A stretch of 63,409 bases of DNA from CAWJAP01 sp963834365 (GCA_963834365.1 CAWIBS010000014.1:1-63409), one strand, 5' to 3'; shown: positions 29,098-38,934, counted from the first letter of the stretch. Notes: a model not told the origin generated them from the letters alone. Numbers and translations are program-made.

Positions 29098-29640
29098 CTA
29101 TTGAGTAGTGGACGCGAGGGCCGTGACTTTGTGTTCCCACCGACGGGCGGCTTCGGCGACACGCCGGCCGAGTTGGAAGGCCGTCTCTCTGTCGGCCTTC
29201 GGCGGGGCGACCTCCGGGCCTTCATCAACGTTGGATTGGGCCATTGCACCAAGAAATCCCCCAAACCGATTCAGGTCCTCGGCACTGCCCTTCGACGAGT
29301 TGTGTCCAGGCAGCAGGCCGAGATTGACCCAGTTCATGCCGTGCTGAGCCGCGAACACCGTCAGCGAAATCAGCGTGTTGAGCTTGTCTCCGTGCTGGCT
29401 CCCGGAATTGGTGAAGGCGGCGGCCAATTTGTCCTTCCACGGCTGGTTCGCCCAGAACTGCGAGGTCCTGTCCATGAACGCTTTGAACTCAGCCGACACG
29501 GTACCCATGTAGGTTGGGGTGCCGAAAATCAGGGCATCGGCAGCATGCAACTGTTCCCAATAGCCGTCAATCAGCTCGACGGGAATCTGATGAACCTCGG
29601 TGTCGGGTATCGTGGACAGCTCGAACCGTCCGCGATCCTA
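29098..29640 (-). pseudogene. WrbA-like flavodoxin/NAD(P)H:quinone oxidoreductase, N-terminus missing
   Basis: The C-terminal three-quarters of a WrbA-type FMN protein: GTPTYMGTVSAEFKAFMDRTS and FTNSGSQHGDK are FMN-binding segments, and the end region follows the usual length. The expected first 40 residues (flavin phosphate loop) cannot be found in any frame upstream of 29,640; a stop codon interrupts there and the sequence becomes the upstream region of a divergent PadR gene. Either a join or a real truncation lies near 29,620-29,660. Confidence 0.75.
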
Positions 29641-29754
29641 GATAACGACCGCGCGTGAGGCGCCGCAGCCAGCCCGACATTTCGATCTTGACTCGTGACA
29701 AGCGACGCCGTAGGCTACGTGTCGAAGGTTGAGGCACAGAAGGTTGAGGCGTCC

Positions 29755-30090
29755 ATGGCGTCCGCTCGATTCCCGATTCCCCAAGGCACGCTCGACATGT
29801 TGATTCTGCAAGTGCTGTCGCTCGAGGCCGCGCATGGCTACGCCATCGCGCAACGGGTGCAGCAGATCTCGCGCGAAACGGTGCGCATCAATCAAGGCTC
29901 CCTGTATCCGGCGCTGCACCGCCTCGAACAAAAGCGCTGGCTGAAATCGGAGTGGCGCCAGTCGGAAACGGGCCGCGAGGCCAAGTTCTATGCGCTCACG
30001 CGGGCGGGCCACCAGCAGCTGGCGCGTGAAAAGACGAGTTGGGATCAGTTGACGGCGGCGGTCCGGCTGATCTTCAACGAGGGCGCATAG
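29755..30090 (+). CDS. PadR-family transcriptional regulator
   Basis: A 111-residue PadR protein. It starts at ATG 29755 (MASARFPIPQGTLDMLILQV) and shows the family pattern HGYAIAQRVQQIS and INQGSLYPALHRLEQKRWL of the winged helix. Such genes precede ADOP-type permeases throughout Acidobacteriota. The stop is 2 bp before the GTG of the permease gene, so they form an operon and the regulator probably represses it. A perfect 12-bp direct repeat (29724-29735 and 29739-29750) lies just upstream. The inducer is unknown. Confidence 0.9.
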   Translation: MASARFPIPQGTLDMLILQVLSLEAAHGYAIAQRVQQISRETVRINQGSLYPALHRLEQKRWLKSEWRQSETGREAKFYALTRAGHQQLAREKTSWDQLTAAVRLIFNEGA

Positions 30091-30092
30091 GC

Positions 30093-32735
30093 GTGACGAG
30101 GTTGCTCAATCTCTTCCGCCGGCGGCGCGACCGACTGGAACGGGATCTCGATCGCGAATTGCGGTATCACATGGACCGCCGCGTCGAGGACCTGATCAAG
30201 GACGGACTCAGCGAGCCCGAAGCCCGGAGACAGGCGAGCCTCGAGCTCGGCGGCGTGCCCCAGGTGCAGGAAGCCGTGCGGGATACGTGGATATGGCGAT
30301 GGCTCGATGCGCTCATGCGCGACGTGCGCTATGCGATGCGCAGCCTGACCAAGAGCTGGGGCTTCGCGCTTGGCGCCGGCGCCGTACTCGCCCTGGCCAT
30401 CGGTGCCAACATCGCCATTTTCTCGGTGGTCAATACGGTGTTGCTTCAGCCGCTCGCCTACCCCGACGCCGAGCGCATCGTCTCGGTCGAGACGTTCTGG
30501 ACCAACACCGGGCGCGCCAGCCAGGACGTGTCCGGTCCCGACTTTCTCGACTGGCAGGCGCAGAACGACGTGTTCGAGAAGATGGCGGTGTCCTACGGTG
30601 GAGACGATTTCCCGACCATCGTCGGCGGCCGCGCCATGTTTGCCAACGCCCGGTTCGTCTCGGCCGATTTCTTCGCGGTCTTCGGCCAGACCGCGTCGGC
30701 GGGACGCCTGCTGACGGAGCAGGATGTCCCGGCGGGCGACGCGGAGCCAACGGTCGCCGTCGTGGCGTATCACTGGGCAGTGACACACTTCGGCAGCGCC
30801 GAGGCCGCGATCGGGAAGACGGATCACGCTGTACGGCAACCCGCTGGAGATCGTCGGAGTGGCGGCGCCGGGATTTCGCTATCCCGGCGCCGCGGATCTC
30901 TGGGTGCCGTGGCTCACGACCAGCGGCGGGACGAACCGCAGCCTGCACAACTACCAGGCCGTCGGGAAGCTCAAGCCGGGCGTGGACCTCACGCGTGCGC
31001 AGGCGCAGATGCGGACCATTGGCGACACGCTCGCGCGGCAGTATCCGGAGAATCGCCTGAAGACCGTGACGCCTGATTCCCCTGCAGGAGCGGCTGACCG
31101 GCAATGTCCAGGCTGACGTTGTGGGTGCTGATGAGCGCCGTGGGCGTCGTGTGGCTCATTGGCGTGCGCCAATATCGCGAACCTCCTGCTTGCGCGGGCC
31201 GCGGGCAGGACGCGCGAGATCGCGCTCCGCGCCGCGCTCGGCGCCGGCCGGGGCCGTGTGGTGCGGCAACTGCTGACCGAAAGTTGTGTGCTCGCAGGGG
31301 TGGCCGGGCTGGCAGGTCTCCTGCTCGCGTCGATGCTCGTGCAGGGAGTCGTGGCGTTGTCACCCGCCGACCTGCCCCGCATCGACGACGTGCGGATGGA
31401 CACGACCGTCCTCCTGTTCGCGCTCGGGCTCTCGCTGGTGTCGACGGCGCTCTTCGGGCTCGTGCCGGCCCTGCATGCCTCGCGACTCGATCTGTCGGAT
31501 GCGTTGAAGCAGGGCGGCTCGAAGGCGACGGTATCGAGGGCCAGCACTCGGCTCCGCTCGGCGCTGGTCGTCGCCGAAGTCGCGTTGTCGGTCATCCTGC
31601 TGGCGACCGCGGGGCTGCTGGCTGCGATCGTTCCAGGCGCTCCAGCACGTGGACCTCGGGTTCACGACGGACCGTGTGCTGGTGGCCTACACCGAGTACG
31701 CGGTCAGCGACGGACCCGGCGGACATCCGGACCCGGAGCGGTTCTATGCCGATGTGCTGGACCGTCTGCGCGCCGTGCCCGGGGTGAGTGCCGCGGCGGG
31801 CGTGGCCTACCTTGGGATGGGATGGGAGCCCAGGACGCCTCGCGACTATTTCATCCAAGGCCGGCCGGAGGGACAACCGGGGGAGCGGCCGCAAGCCGAG
31901 TTCCACGCGATCACGGCGGACTACTTCAAGACGCTGGAGATTCCGATTCTTGCCGGGCGCGACTTCGCCAGGACCGACACGCCGGAGCGGCCGCGGGTCG
32001 CCATCATCAACGAGACCCTGGCACGCACCGCCTTTCCAGGCGAGTCGCCCATTGGACAGCGTATTCGGACGGGGACGAATCGCAGGGCGCCCTGGATGGA
32101 GATCGTCGGGGTCGTTGGCGACACCCGGTGGCAGGACCCGAGTCAACCGCGCCGCCGGTGATCTTCGCGGCATCGACGCAGGGCATGGGCAACTCGCCGT
32201 CCATCCTGGCTCGGACCTCGCTGGACGAGGCGTCGCTCGCCGCGCACGCTTCGCAGGCTCCTGCACGAGGCGGATCCCGACCGTGCCCGTCAAGTTCGAG
32301 ACCATGGAGGAGCTGTTCGACTCCACGCTGGCGTATCCCCGGTTTCGCACGCAGGTGATCGGGCTGTTTGCGGGTGTGGCGGCCGTCCTGGCCGCCGTGG
32401 GCATCTTCAGCGTGCTGGCGTACCTGGTGGGGCAACGGACACGGGAGCTCGCGGTCCGCCGGGCCCTGGGCGCCCGGGCCGCTGATGTCATCCGCCTCAT
32501 CGTTGGTCAAGGGCTGCGGTTGGTCGCGATCGGCCTCGTGCTGGGACTTGCCGGTGCGCTCGCCGTGGCGCGGCTGCTCACGGGTCTCCTCTATGAGATC
32601 GGCCCGTGGGACGTCGGCACCTATCTCGGAACGATCATCGTGCTCGGCGGCGCGGCGGCGCTGCTCGCCACTCTCCTTCCCGCGATCAGAGCCGCCACGA
32701 TCGCGCCCGTCATCGTGCTCCAGCAAGAAGCGCAA
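30093..32735 (+). CDS. ADOP/MacB-like FtsX-domain ABC permease (many frameshifts, C-terminus unclear)
   Basis: Permease of the acidobacterial duplicated-orphaned type. An N-terminal helical region (RELRYHMDRRVEDLIKDGL) is followed by the first membrane helix (GAVLALAIGANIAIFSVVNT), a periplasmic MacB core (DVSGPDFLDWQAQNDVFEKM), the first FtsX domain (ARAAGRTREIALRAALGAGR), a second core domain and a second FtsX domain (YLVGQRTRELAVRRALGARA). At least six indels (near 30,825, 31,080, 31,165, 31,640, 32,150 and 32,250) break it. No stop is met at the expected end (about 32,735, after APVIVLQQE); the frame runs into C/T-rich sequence. No ATPase partner is encoded nearby. Confidence 0.85.
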
Positions 32736-32837
32736 GGGCGCCTGCGCGGACGAGATAGCACGACCCATCAACTCTCGCGAACATGCGCCATCCTCCCTAA
32801 CGTCCTCATGACCACTTCGATCGCTACCCGGACCCAT

Positions 32838-33440
32838 TCTCCACCCCCCCCCCGCGCCCCGCCACTTCCTCGCCGTCGATCGACCGGCTCCCCCCCCACC
32901 CCCCCCCCCCCCCCCCCCTCTTGTCCTCCCCCCTATCCCCCCCCCCCTCCTCCCCCCTACTCCCCCCCTCCCCTCTCTCCCCCCCCTCCCCCCCCCCCTC
33001 CCTCGAGCGATACGATGACTCGGAATTGGCCGACACCGCTCTCTCGGTCTCATCCTGCGCTCCCTCCTCCCCCCTCCCCCCCCTCCTCCCCCCCCTCCCC
33101 CCCCTCCCCCCCCCCCCTCCTGCCGCTGCGTCTTCCCCTCCTCCTCCCCTCCCCCCCCCCCTCCCCTCCCTCCTTTACCCCCCCCCACCCCCCCCTCCTC
33201 ACCTCATCCTCTCTCATCCGTCTCTCTCCCCCTCCTCTTGCTCCTGTCTCTCCCCCCCCCCCCTCTCTCCTCGCTCCTCTCCCCCCCTCCCCCCTCTTCC
33301 CCTAACTTCTCTTCCCCCCATGCATGCCCTTCTCCTCACTCCCCCTCCATCCTCTCCCCGTATCACGATAGCATCCGACACACACAAAGAGATATATCGC
33401 ACCACTCGAACCACGGACCTCTCTCCCTCCCCCTCTCTTC
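32838..33440. repeat. Low-complexity C/T (polypyrimidine) tract, probable artefact or join
   Basis: About 600 bp that is nearly pure C and T on the plus strand, with C-runs up to about 19 bases and short islands of ordinary sequence (for example near 33,003-33,065 and 33,360-33,420). Nothing like it occurs elsewhere in the window. It lies exactly between the end of the ADOP gene and a gene of different style. The apparent Pro/Ser-rich and Gly/Arg-rich reading frames here are not genes. It is most easily explained as low-quality read sequence bridging two contigs. Confidence 0.8.
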
Positions 33441-33585
33441 CTCTACGATGATCGCTCCGCGATCACGACCAACCGAGGGTCATCGTGCCTGACCCGAGAC
33501 GATGCCGGATATCGCGCGATGGCCGCGGCCGTCGACCTGCGCCTGTTCGTACGCTGACGCAGACATACGATCGGCCGTCTACAGC

Positions 33586-34934
33586 TCACTGTCCGCGTGC
33601 GTGGCGCATGAGAGTCTCCACGGCCGCCATCGGCCGGAACGGATCGTCCAGGACCATCACGTCGGGCTGCAGCAGGCCCTCGCTCCCGGAGCTGCGGGTC
33701 AGGACAAAGCGCGGCACGACCATCGTCATCTGAGTGTTCGGCAGCTTGATGTTCTGGGTGCCGCCGCTCTGCGTGCTGCGCGCACCGCCGCCGATTCCCG
33801 CCAGCATGCCAAATCCGCGATCCTGCATGACGGTGCTGAACAGCACGGCGGACGAATACGTGCGCGGACTGATCAGTACGTACACCTTGCCTTTGAAACG
33901 CAGCGGGTTGTCGAGTTGCGGCGGGTATTGCGTTTCCTGGGTGCTGCGTACGACATCACCGACCTTCTGGCCATCCTTCTGGCGACCCTCGATGATCTTC
34001 AGGCGATAGCTGCTGCCGTTGCTGAAGGATCGGGTCGCGACGTAAGGCATGATGCCTTCGATCCAGACATCGTCGTCGCCGCCCGGGTTGGCGCGGATGT
34101 CGATGATCAGCGTGCGTGTGCCGGCATCGCGCATGCGAGCAAACGCCTCGCGAGTGAAGGCGTAGAACTGCGGTTTGTCGCGCCAGTAGAATTCATCGAT
34201 CGTCAGCAGCGCGCCGGCGTCGTCCAGCAGGTCCAATCGGAACAGCTGCTCGAACGACTTCTCCTGGAACGCGCGTGGTGTGGCGCTGCTGGCTTCGACG
34301 ATCGAGTCGGTACCGGCGATGCGCAAGCGCACGGTCTTGCGCTCGCCGTAGAACTTCCAATACCAGAACGCGAAGCGTTCCGAGAGCAGCTGCGCACGCA
34401 GCGCCACCGTGTCGCCATTCATGTGCGCCAACAGCTTCTCGGCAACGTCGTGCGCTGATACGCCGTCCAGCATCTCGATGCGCGCGCCGACCAGCGGTGT
34501 CGGCGTCTCGTCGAGTCGGGCGCGAACGAAAATCTCGGCCTCCTGGGACACGTGCACGGCGTACGGAAACAGGCGTCCGCCCCCTTCACGTACTGCCGGA
34601 TCTCGTTCGCTGCCCCGCCGGGATAGACAACGGCCAGGTGCCCATCGGCCATCACTGAATTCAGCCGACTGAGCACCGTCCAGGCTTCACCCGCGCTCAT
34701 CGGGTGATCGAGTTTCGCGCGGACGTCCTCGATCGCACGACCCAGCACGGCAGGGTCCACCGAATGCGCGATGTCCGGGTGCGTACGCTCGATCGCCGCT
34801 TCGATCGCGGTCACATCCTGGCGCAGCTGTTCGGGCGTGAAGGTCGCGGGCTGCTGCGAGTGCGCTACAGCGCAGACCAGCAACGCGAGTCCGACTGCCA
34901 GGGTACAGCGACCGGTCGAATGCCTGGTCGTCAT
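33586..34934 (-). CDS. S41-family (tail-specific protease-like) peptidase, one frameshift
   Basis: About 449 residues if repaired. The signal peptide is LALLVCAVAHSQ. The protease core shows DIRANPGGDD and the active-site region PRTYSSAVLFSTVMQ with the Ser of S41 peptidases, followed by GGGARSTQSGGTQN. Most C-terminal processing proteases also have a PDZ domain; the region around residues 150-220 (PLVGARIEMLDGVSA) fits one. A single-base indel in a C-run near 34,577 separates the two frames. It is secreted or periplasmic. Style and neighbours suggest a gammaproteobacterium. Confidence 0.85.
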
Positions 34935-35162
34935 CGACCCACCTCACACCAAACAGACGAGTACAGTACTCGAGGCCGTGTCGGATGCATCTACCGGTGT
35001 CAGTCGGGTCACGCCTGAGTCTCCTGTGAAGAGTGGTCGGTCATCGGCGATCGCGGGAACGGCTGACCGTCCGCGATCCCTGACTACGTGCGACCGTCCG
35101 TTTCGGATTGGTTCGGTGGCGCGAGGGCGCCGCAGCCGGCTGGTCGCTCAGGAGACAGCTCG

Positions 35163-35762
35163 TTAGTCGCCAGTACCTCGTTGACGTTCGCGGAACGCCG
35201 CGACTTTTGCCCGGTTCCCGCACGCCGTTGCGCTGCAGAACAACCGCCTGTGCGCTTTCGTGCGATCGACGAACCAGAGCGTGCACCCGGGACCGGCACA
35301 GCGCTTCACGAGCGCGGGTTGCGCTGTCGCGACCAGCGACGCGATCTGCGCAGCGACGACGGCGATCAACGCATCCGCGGAATCGATGCGCCAGCGCTCG
35401 GTGACCTGAAACCCGTCCTTCGTGCTGACTATTTCGGGATAACCCGTCGCTCGCGCCATCAGCTGGTTCAGGCGGCGGAGCTCAGCCCTGTAGGTTCCGC
35501 CTGGGGCATCCTGCCACCGCGCGATCCAGTCACGGGCCCATTCCCGCAGGACTCTGGCCTGGGCGGCAGCCGCGTCCAGCGCCGCCGCGCCGAAGCGACG
35601 CCTGAGCGTCGGTGCGGTCGTGGCATGCAGCAGCCGCGCATCTTCGAGCCACGCGGCATACGACGTCCCATCGCCGATGAGCTCGATGGGCACCCCTCGC
35701 GGAGTCGGGCGAGTGTTGAGGAAGTCCAGCGCCGGATGGCCTCCGAGGAACAGGGGCTTCAT
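35163..35762 (-). CDS. ABATE/CGNR zinc-finger transcriptional regulator
   Basis: A 199-residue regulator. The N-terminal ABATE domain begins MKPLFLGGHPALDFLNTRP. The C-terminal CGNR zinc finger is complete: RCAGPGCTLWFVDRTK, then FCSATACGNRAKVAAFRER, with four Cys. ATG 35762 is preferred as the domain starts here; 35792 is an alternative with a weak GGAG. It is divergent from an alpha/beta hydrolase gene across a region with inverted repeats, so it probably regulates both. The ligand is unknown. Confidence 0.9.
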   Translation of the reverse strand: MKPLFLGGHPALDFLNTRPTPRGVPIELIGDGTSYAAWLEDARLLHATTAPTLRRRFGAAALDAAAAQARVLREWARDWIARWQDAPGGTYRAELRRLNQLMARATGYPEIVSTKDGFQVTERWRIDSADALIAVVAAQIASLVATAQPALVKRCAGPGCTLWFVDRTKAHRRLFCSATACGNRAKVAAFRERQRGTGD

Positions 35763-35796
35763 GGGACTCCAGTCATCGTAACCATAAAACATCCTC

Positions 35797-35848
35797 TTGA
35801 CAAGTTACGCCGACTTCGTAACCTCATAATACTTAATTAGGAGGTTAC
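35797..35848 (+). promoter_or_regulatory. Nested inverted repeats over promoter and ribosome binding site of the hydrolase gene
   Basis: TTGACA (35797-35802) is a -35-like box, but the nearest -10-like box CATAAT is 22 bp away, longer than usual. Two inverted repeats overlap: GTTACG (35804-35809) with CGTAAC (35817-35822), and GTAACCTC (35818-35825) with GAGGTTAC (35841-35848). The second ends at the ATG and contains AGGAGG (35839-35844), so the RNA could fold to hide the ribosome binding site. Both are candidate CGNR-protein operators. Confidence 0.6.
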
Positions 35849-36868
35849 ATGACCGGACGCGTTTCAACCCTGCCACCGCAGAAGCCCATGCCATTCAGCG
35901 CTCGCTACCCGGGGATATCGATGCTCGTCATGGTTGGCGCGCTGTCTGCGGCGATTCCGCCGGCAACCCTCGCGGAGGCGCAGCCGCGGCGCGCGGACTC
36001 GGCCGTCACCCGTCATCGCACGGCCACGGTGGATGGGATAGACATCTTCTATCGCGAGGCGGGCGTGGCGGATGCGCCCGCGGTCCTCCTGCTGCACGGC
36101 TTTCCCACCTCGTCGCACATGTTCCGCAACCTGATTCCGGCGCTCGCGCATCGCTACCGGGTGATCGCGCCCGACTATCCGGCGTTCGGTCAGAGCGGCA
36201 CACCGGACCGTCGCGAGTTCACGTACAGCTTCGCGCGCTTCGCCGAGCTGATGGACGGCCTGTTGAATCAGCTCGGTGTCGAGCGTTACGCGTTGTATGT
36301 GCAGGACTACGGCGCACCGGTCGGTTACCGTCTGGCGCTCAAGCACCCCGAGCGCATCACGGCACTCGTCGTACAGAACGGCAACGCGTACGAGGAGGGA
36401 CTGAAGGAATTTTGGAATCCGATCAAGGCCTACTGGGCCGACGGTTCCGAAGCGCACCGCACAGCCCTGCGTGCGGGGCTGACCCTGGCCGCGACGAAGT
36501 CCCAGTACCTCGACGGGGTGCGCGAACCGTCGCGGGTCGCACCGGACGCCTGGCTGCACGATCAGGCGCTGCTCGACCGGCCCGGCATCGATGACATCAT
36601 GCTCGACCTGTTCAAGGACTACGGCAGCAACGTCGCGCTATATCCGCAGTTCCAGGCATTCTTTCGCTCGCGCCGGCCGCCGACGCTCATCGTCTGGGGA
36701 ATGCACGACGTGATCTTTCCGGCCGACGGCGCACATGCGTACCTGCGCGATCTGCCCGACGCGGAACTGCACCTGCTCGATACCGGCCACTTCGCGCTGG
36801 AGGACAAGGGCGACGACATCTCCGCCCTCATGCTCGGCTTCCTCGATCGGAAGGTGCCACGCAAGTGA
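35849..36868 (+). CDS. Alpha/beta hydrolase, haloalkane dehalogenase/epoxide hydrolase-like, secreted
   Basis: A 339-residue hydrolase. The N-terminus carries a signal sequence ending near residue 45 (TLAEA). The oxyanion HGFP motif is in LLLHGFPTSSHMF. The nucleophile is Asp in VQDYGAPVGYR (D-Y-G type, as in dehalogenases and epoxide hydrolases, not Ser). The distal acid is in VIFPADGAHAY and the His in LDTGHFALED. ATG 35849 with AGGAGG is clear. It follows the divergent CGNR gene's operator region and is probably its target. The substrate is unknown. Confidence 0.88.
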   Translation: MTGRVSTLPPQKPMPFSARYPGISMLVMVGALSAAIPPATLAEAQPRRADSAVTRHRTATVDGIDIFYREAGVADAPAVLLLHGFPTSSHMFRNLIPALAHRYRVIAPDYPAFGQSGTPDRREFTYSFARFAELMDGLLNQLGVERYALYVQDYGAPVGYRLALKHPERITALVVQNGNAYEEGLKEFWNPIKAYWADGSEAHRTALRAGLTLAATKSQYLDGVREPSRVAPDAWLHDQALLDRPGIDDIMLDLFKDYGSNVALYPQFQAFFRSRRPPTLIVWGMHDVIFPADGAHAYLRDLPDAELHLLDTGHFALEDKGDDISALMLGFLDRKVPRK

Positions 36869-36991
36869 CGTGGTTGATCACCGCGAGCGCGTCATTAACG
36901 CACAGCACTGAACGAACTTTTACCAAATCCTTACCCACGGTCGAGCTACGCGCTTGGATTTTGTGTGAAAGAATCTTGCCGCACTCGCGTA

Positions 36992-37567
36992 ATGCACACC
37001 AGCGATCCCACTGACCTCAGCCTCCTGCAGCGCATCGCTGCGCGGGATACCGCCGCACTGGCCGAGCTGTACGATCGCCACAGCCGGCTGCTCTTCGGTC
37101 TCATCCTGCGCATCGTCCGCGATCGCGGAGAGGCGGAGGAGATCCTGCAGGAGGCGTTCGTCCGCGTGTGGACGCGCGCCGCGATCTACGACGCGCGGGT
37201 GGGCGGACCGCTGCCGTGGATCGTGCGGGTGGGGCGCAACTGCGCGATCGATCGCCTGCGGGCCAGGCGGGTCCGCGCTGCCGTGCACGCGCACGCGATC
37301 GACTTCGCCGCAGTCGAAGCCGCGGCGCCCGCCACTGGCATCCAGACGCCGGAAGCAGCCGTATTGGATGCTGAGAGGCGGCGGACGCTGAACGACGCGC
37401 TGGCCGGCCTCCCGACGGAACAGCGGAAGCTCATCGAAGCGGCGTTTTTCGAGGGGTATACCCACAGCGAGCTCGCGCAACGCTTCGGACTGCCGTTGGG
37501 TACCGTGAAGACGCGCATCCGCGCCGGCATGGTCGCCATGCGTCAAAGGCTGGAGCACGCCGTATGA
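36992..37567 (+). CDS. ECF-type RNA polymerase sigma factor
   Basis: A 191-residue sigma factor with regions 2 and 4. Region 2: LAELYDRHSRLLFGLILRIV and EILQEAFVRVWTRA; region 4: LPTEQRKLIEAAFFEGYTHSE and GLPLGTVKTRIRAGM. A longer start at 36965 is possible; ATG 36992 fits better. Its stop overlaps the start of the anti-sigma gene by 4 bp (ATGA), marking a coupled pair. Pairs with cupin anti-sigma factors (ChrR type) usually respond to singlet oxygen or related stress. Confidence 0.9.
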   Translation: MHTSDPTDLSLLQRIAARDTAALAELYDRHSRLLFGLILRIVRDRGEAEEILQEAFVRVWTRAAIYDARVGGPLPWIVRVGRNCAIDRLRARRVRAAVHAHAIDFAAVEAAAPATGIQTPEAAVLDAERRRTLNDALAGLPTEQRKLIEAAFFEGYTHSELAQRFGLPLGTVKTRIRAGMVAMRQRLEHAV

Positions 37568-38109
37568 TCCCCGACGACCTTCAGGCTCTGGCCCTCGCCG
37601 ACGCGATCGGCGCGCTCGACCCGGACGAGCGCCGGGATCTGGAGGCCCGCCTGGCCGCCCTGCCGCCCAACGTGCGCGCCGAAGTGTCCCACCTGTACGA
37701 CGCGAGCGTGGAGATCGCGGCGAGCGCGACCGGCGAGGAACCGTCTCCAAGGGTTCGCGACCAACTGCTCGCCAGGGTTGCCGCGCCGTCCAACCACACG
37801 ATCACCGCCGCCGATGGAGAATGGATCGAGACCGCCCTGCCAGGCGTGCGGATGAAGATCCTCGCGCTCGACCGGGCACGGGATCGGGTCACTATGCTGC
37901 TCAAGGGCGAGCCGGGCGCCCGGTATCCCGCCCATCGGCACTCAGGGCCGGAGGAGTGCTACGTGATCAGCGGCTCGCTGAACGTCGAAGGCCGTGTCCT
38001 GCGTGCGGGCGACTTCCACCATGCCGAAAGCGAGAGCGATCACGGCGAGGCGTGGACCGACGAAGGCATGGAGGTGCTGCTCGTCGCCTCGGCGAGCGAC
38101 TACGCCTGA
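37564..38109 (+). CDS. Cupin-domain anti-sigma factor (ChrR-like)
   Basis: A 181-residue protein with an N-terminal anti-sigma helix bundle (ADAIGALDPDERRDLEARLA, residues 13-32) and a C-terminal cupin (ARYPAHRHSGPEECYVISGS, about residues 119-138). The His-Cys zinc motif found in most ChrR/RskA anti-sigma N-termini is not visible; only the cupin His residues remain. It overlaps the sigma factor gene and presumably binds it. The signal is unknown. Confidence 0.85.
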   Translation: MIPDDLQALALADAIGALDPDERRDLEARLAALPPNVRAEVSHLYDASVEIAASATGEEPSPRVRDQLLARVAAPSNHTITAADGEWIETALPGVRMKILALDRARDRVTMLLKGEPGARYPAHRHSGPEECYVISGSLNVEGRVLRAGDFHHAESESDHGEAWTDEGMEVLLVASASDYA

Positions 38110-38177
38110 TAGTCACTCCAGTCCTTCGCTATCCCCCAGATCCTTCCAGGCCTGCGGCGCGCGAGTACCGGGCCGCT

Positions 38178-38900
38178 CTACTCTTCATATGCCTCGACAA
38201 ACCCGTCGCCCAGTCGAATTCGCTCGAGGAAGTCGTACAGGTTTCTGTGTCCTGACTTCTGCAACCACAGCCTGACCTCTTCCCTGGCCATAGCGTAGTG
38301 GCGAGTCAGTTCTGCGTCATTGCCGCTGAAGAATTGCGCCCTCGATGTCCATTGCTTGACCGTGGCATTGTCGACGGCGCCAGGTTGCCGCGACCAGGCG
38401 TAGCGCTCGCGATAGTCGACCTGCATCGCCAGGCCTTCATCAAACCAGGTTGGAATTTGAGTCAATCGACGCCAATGCCCCACGCGATGATGGATCTCAG
38501 CGTGCAATTCCTCGTGCGCGAGAATATCGACGTCATGGCCTTTTGGGCCGACGATTACGCACGAACGGTAAGGCACATAGATTGTGCTCGCATACGAGCT
38601 CGAGCCAGGGAAGAGAGAGCGTAGCGCCTCAGTACTACCCAATACGATCACAGGCGAAGCACGCGTGGCTCCAAACGTCTCCGCTATACGGAGTTTCGCC
38701 GCGGCGCGGAGACGGCCAAAATCGAGTCTTTGACCAATCGTCACGTCGCTCGACGCGAAGACTCCAGGAGCCACCTGATCGAGCCCGCGGTAGGTGATGG
38801 TGGCGCACGCGGCTGCCTGTGGCTGTGCCAAGGCGACCGCGAGGGGCGCGATCAGCAGCACTGAGCCAATGAGTCCCGTCATCGTCCATTTCGCAGACAT
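38178..38900 (-). CDS. Secreted HExxH-motif protein, putative metallopeptidase
   Basis: A 240-residue protein with a signal peptide (LIGSVLLIAPLAVALAQ). A zinc-peptidase motif is visible (DILAHEELHAEIHHR, about residues 128-142), and FDEGLAMQVDY (a Glu that may be the third ligand) follows 20 residues later. This pattern fits the gluzincin-like clan. No domain name can be given. It shares strand with the acylase gene behind it (34-bp gap) so they may be an operon. Confidence 0.75.
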   Translation of the reverse strand: MSAKWTMTGLIGSVLLIAPLAVALAQPQAAACATITYRGLDQVAPGVFASSDVTIGQRLDFGRLRAAAKLRIAETFGATRASPVIVLGSTEALRSLFPGSSSYASTIYVPYRSCVIVGPKGHDVDILAHEELHAEIHHRVGHWRRLTQIPTWFDEGLAMQVDYRERYAWSRQPGAVDNATVKQWTSRAQFFSGNDAELTRHYAMAREEVRLWLQKSGHRNLYDFLERIRLGDGFVEAYEE

Positions 38901-38934
38901 TCAACTAGCTCCGTGTCGATGGCCAAGTCTGTCG

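Noticed and set aside
32007..33188. Gly/Arg-rich minus-strand frame and Pro/Ser-rich plus-strand frames in the C/T tract
   Set aside because: Produced by low-complexity sequence; no start context or domain. Not treated as proline-rich proteins.
32838..33440. C-runs as G-quadruplex or regulatory element
   Set aside because: The tract looks like an assembly or base-calling artefact, and its position between different organisms makes a biological reading unsafe.
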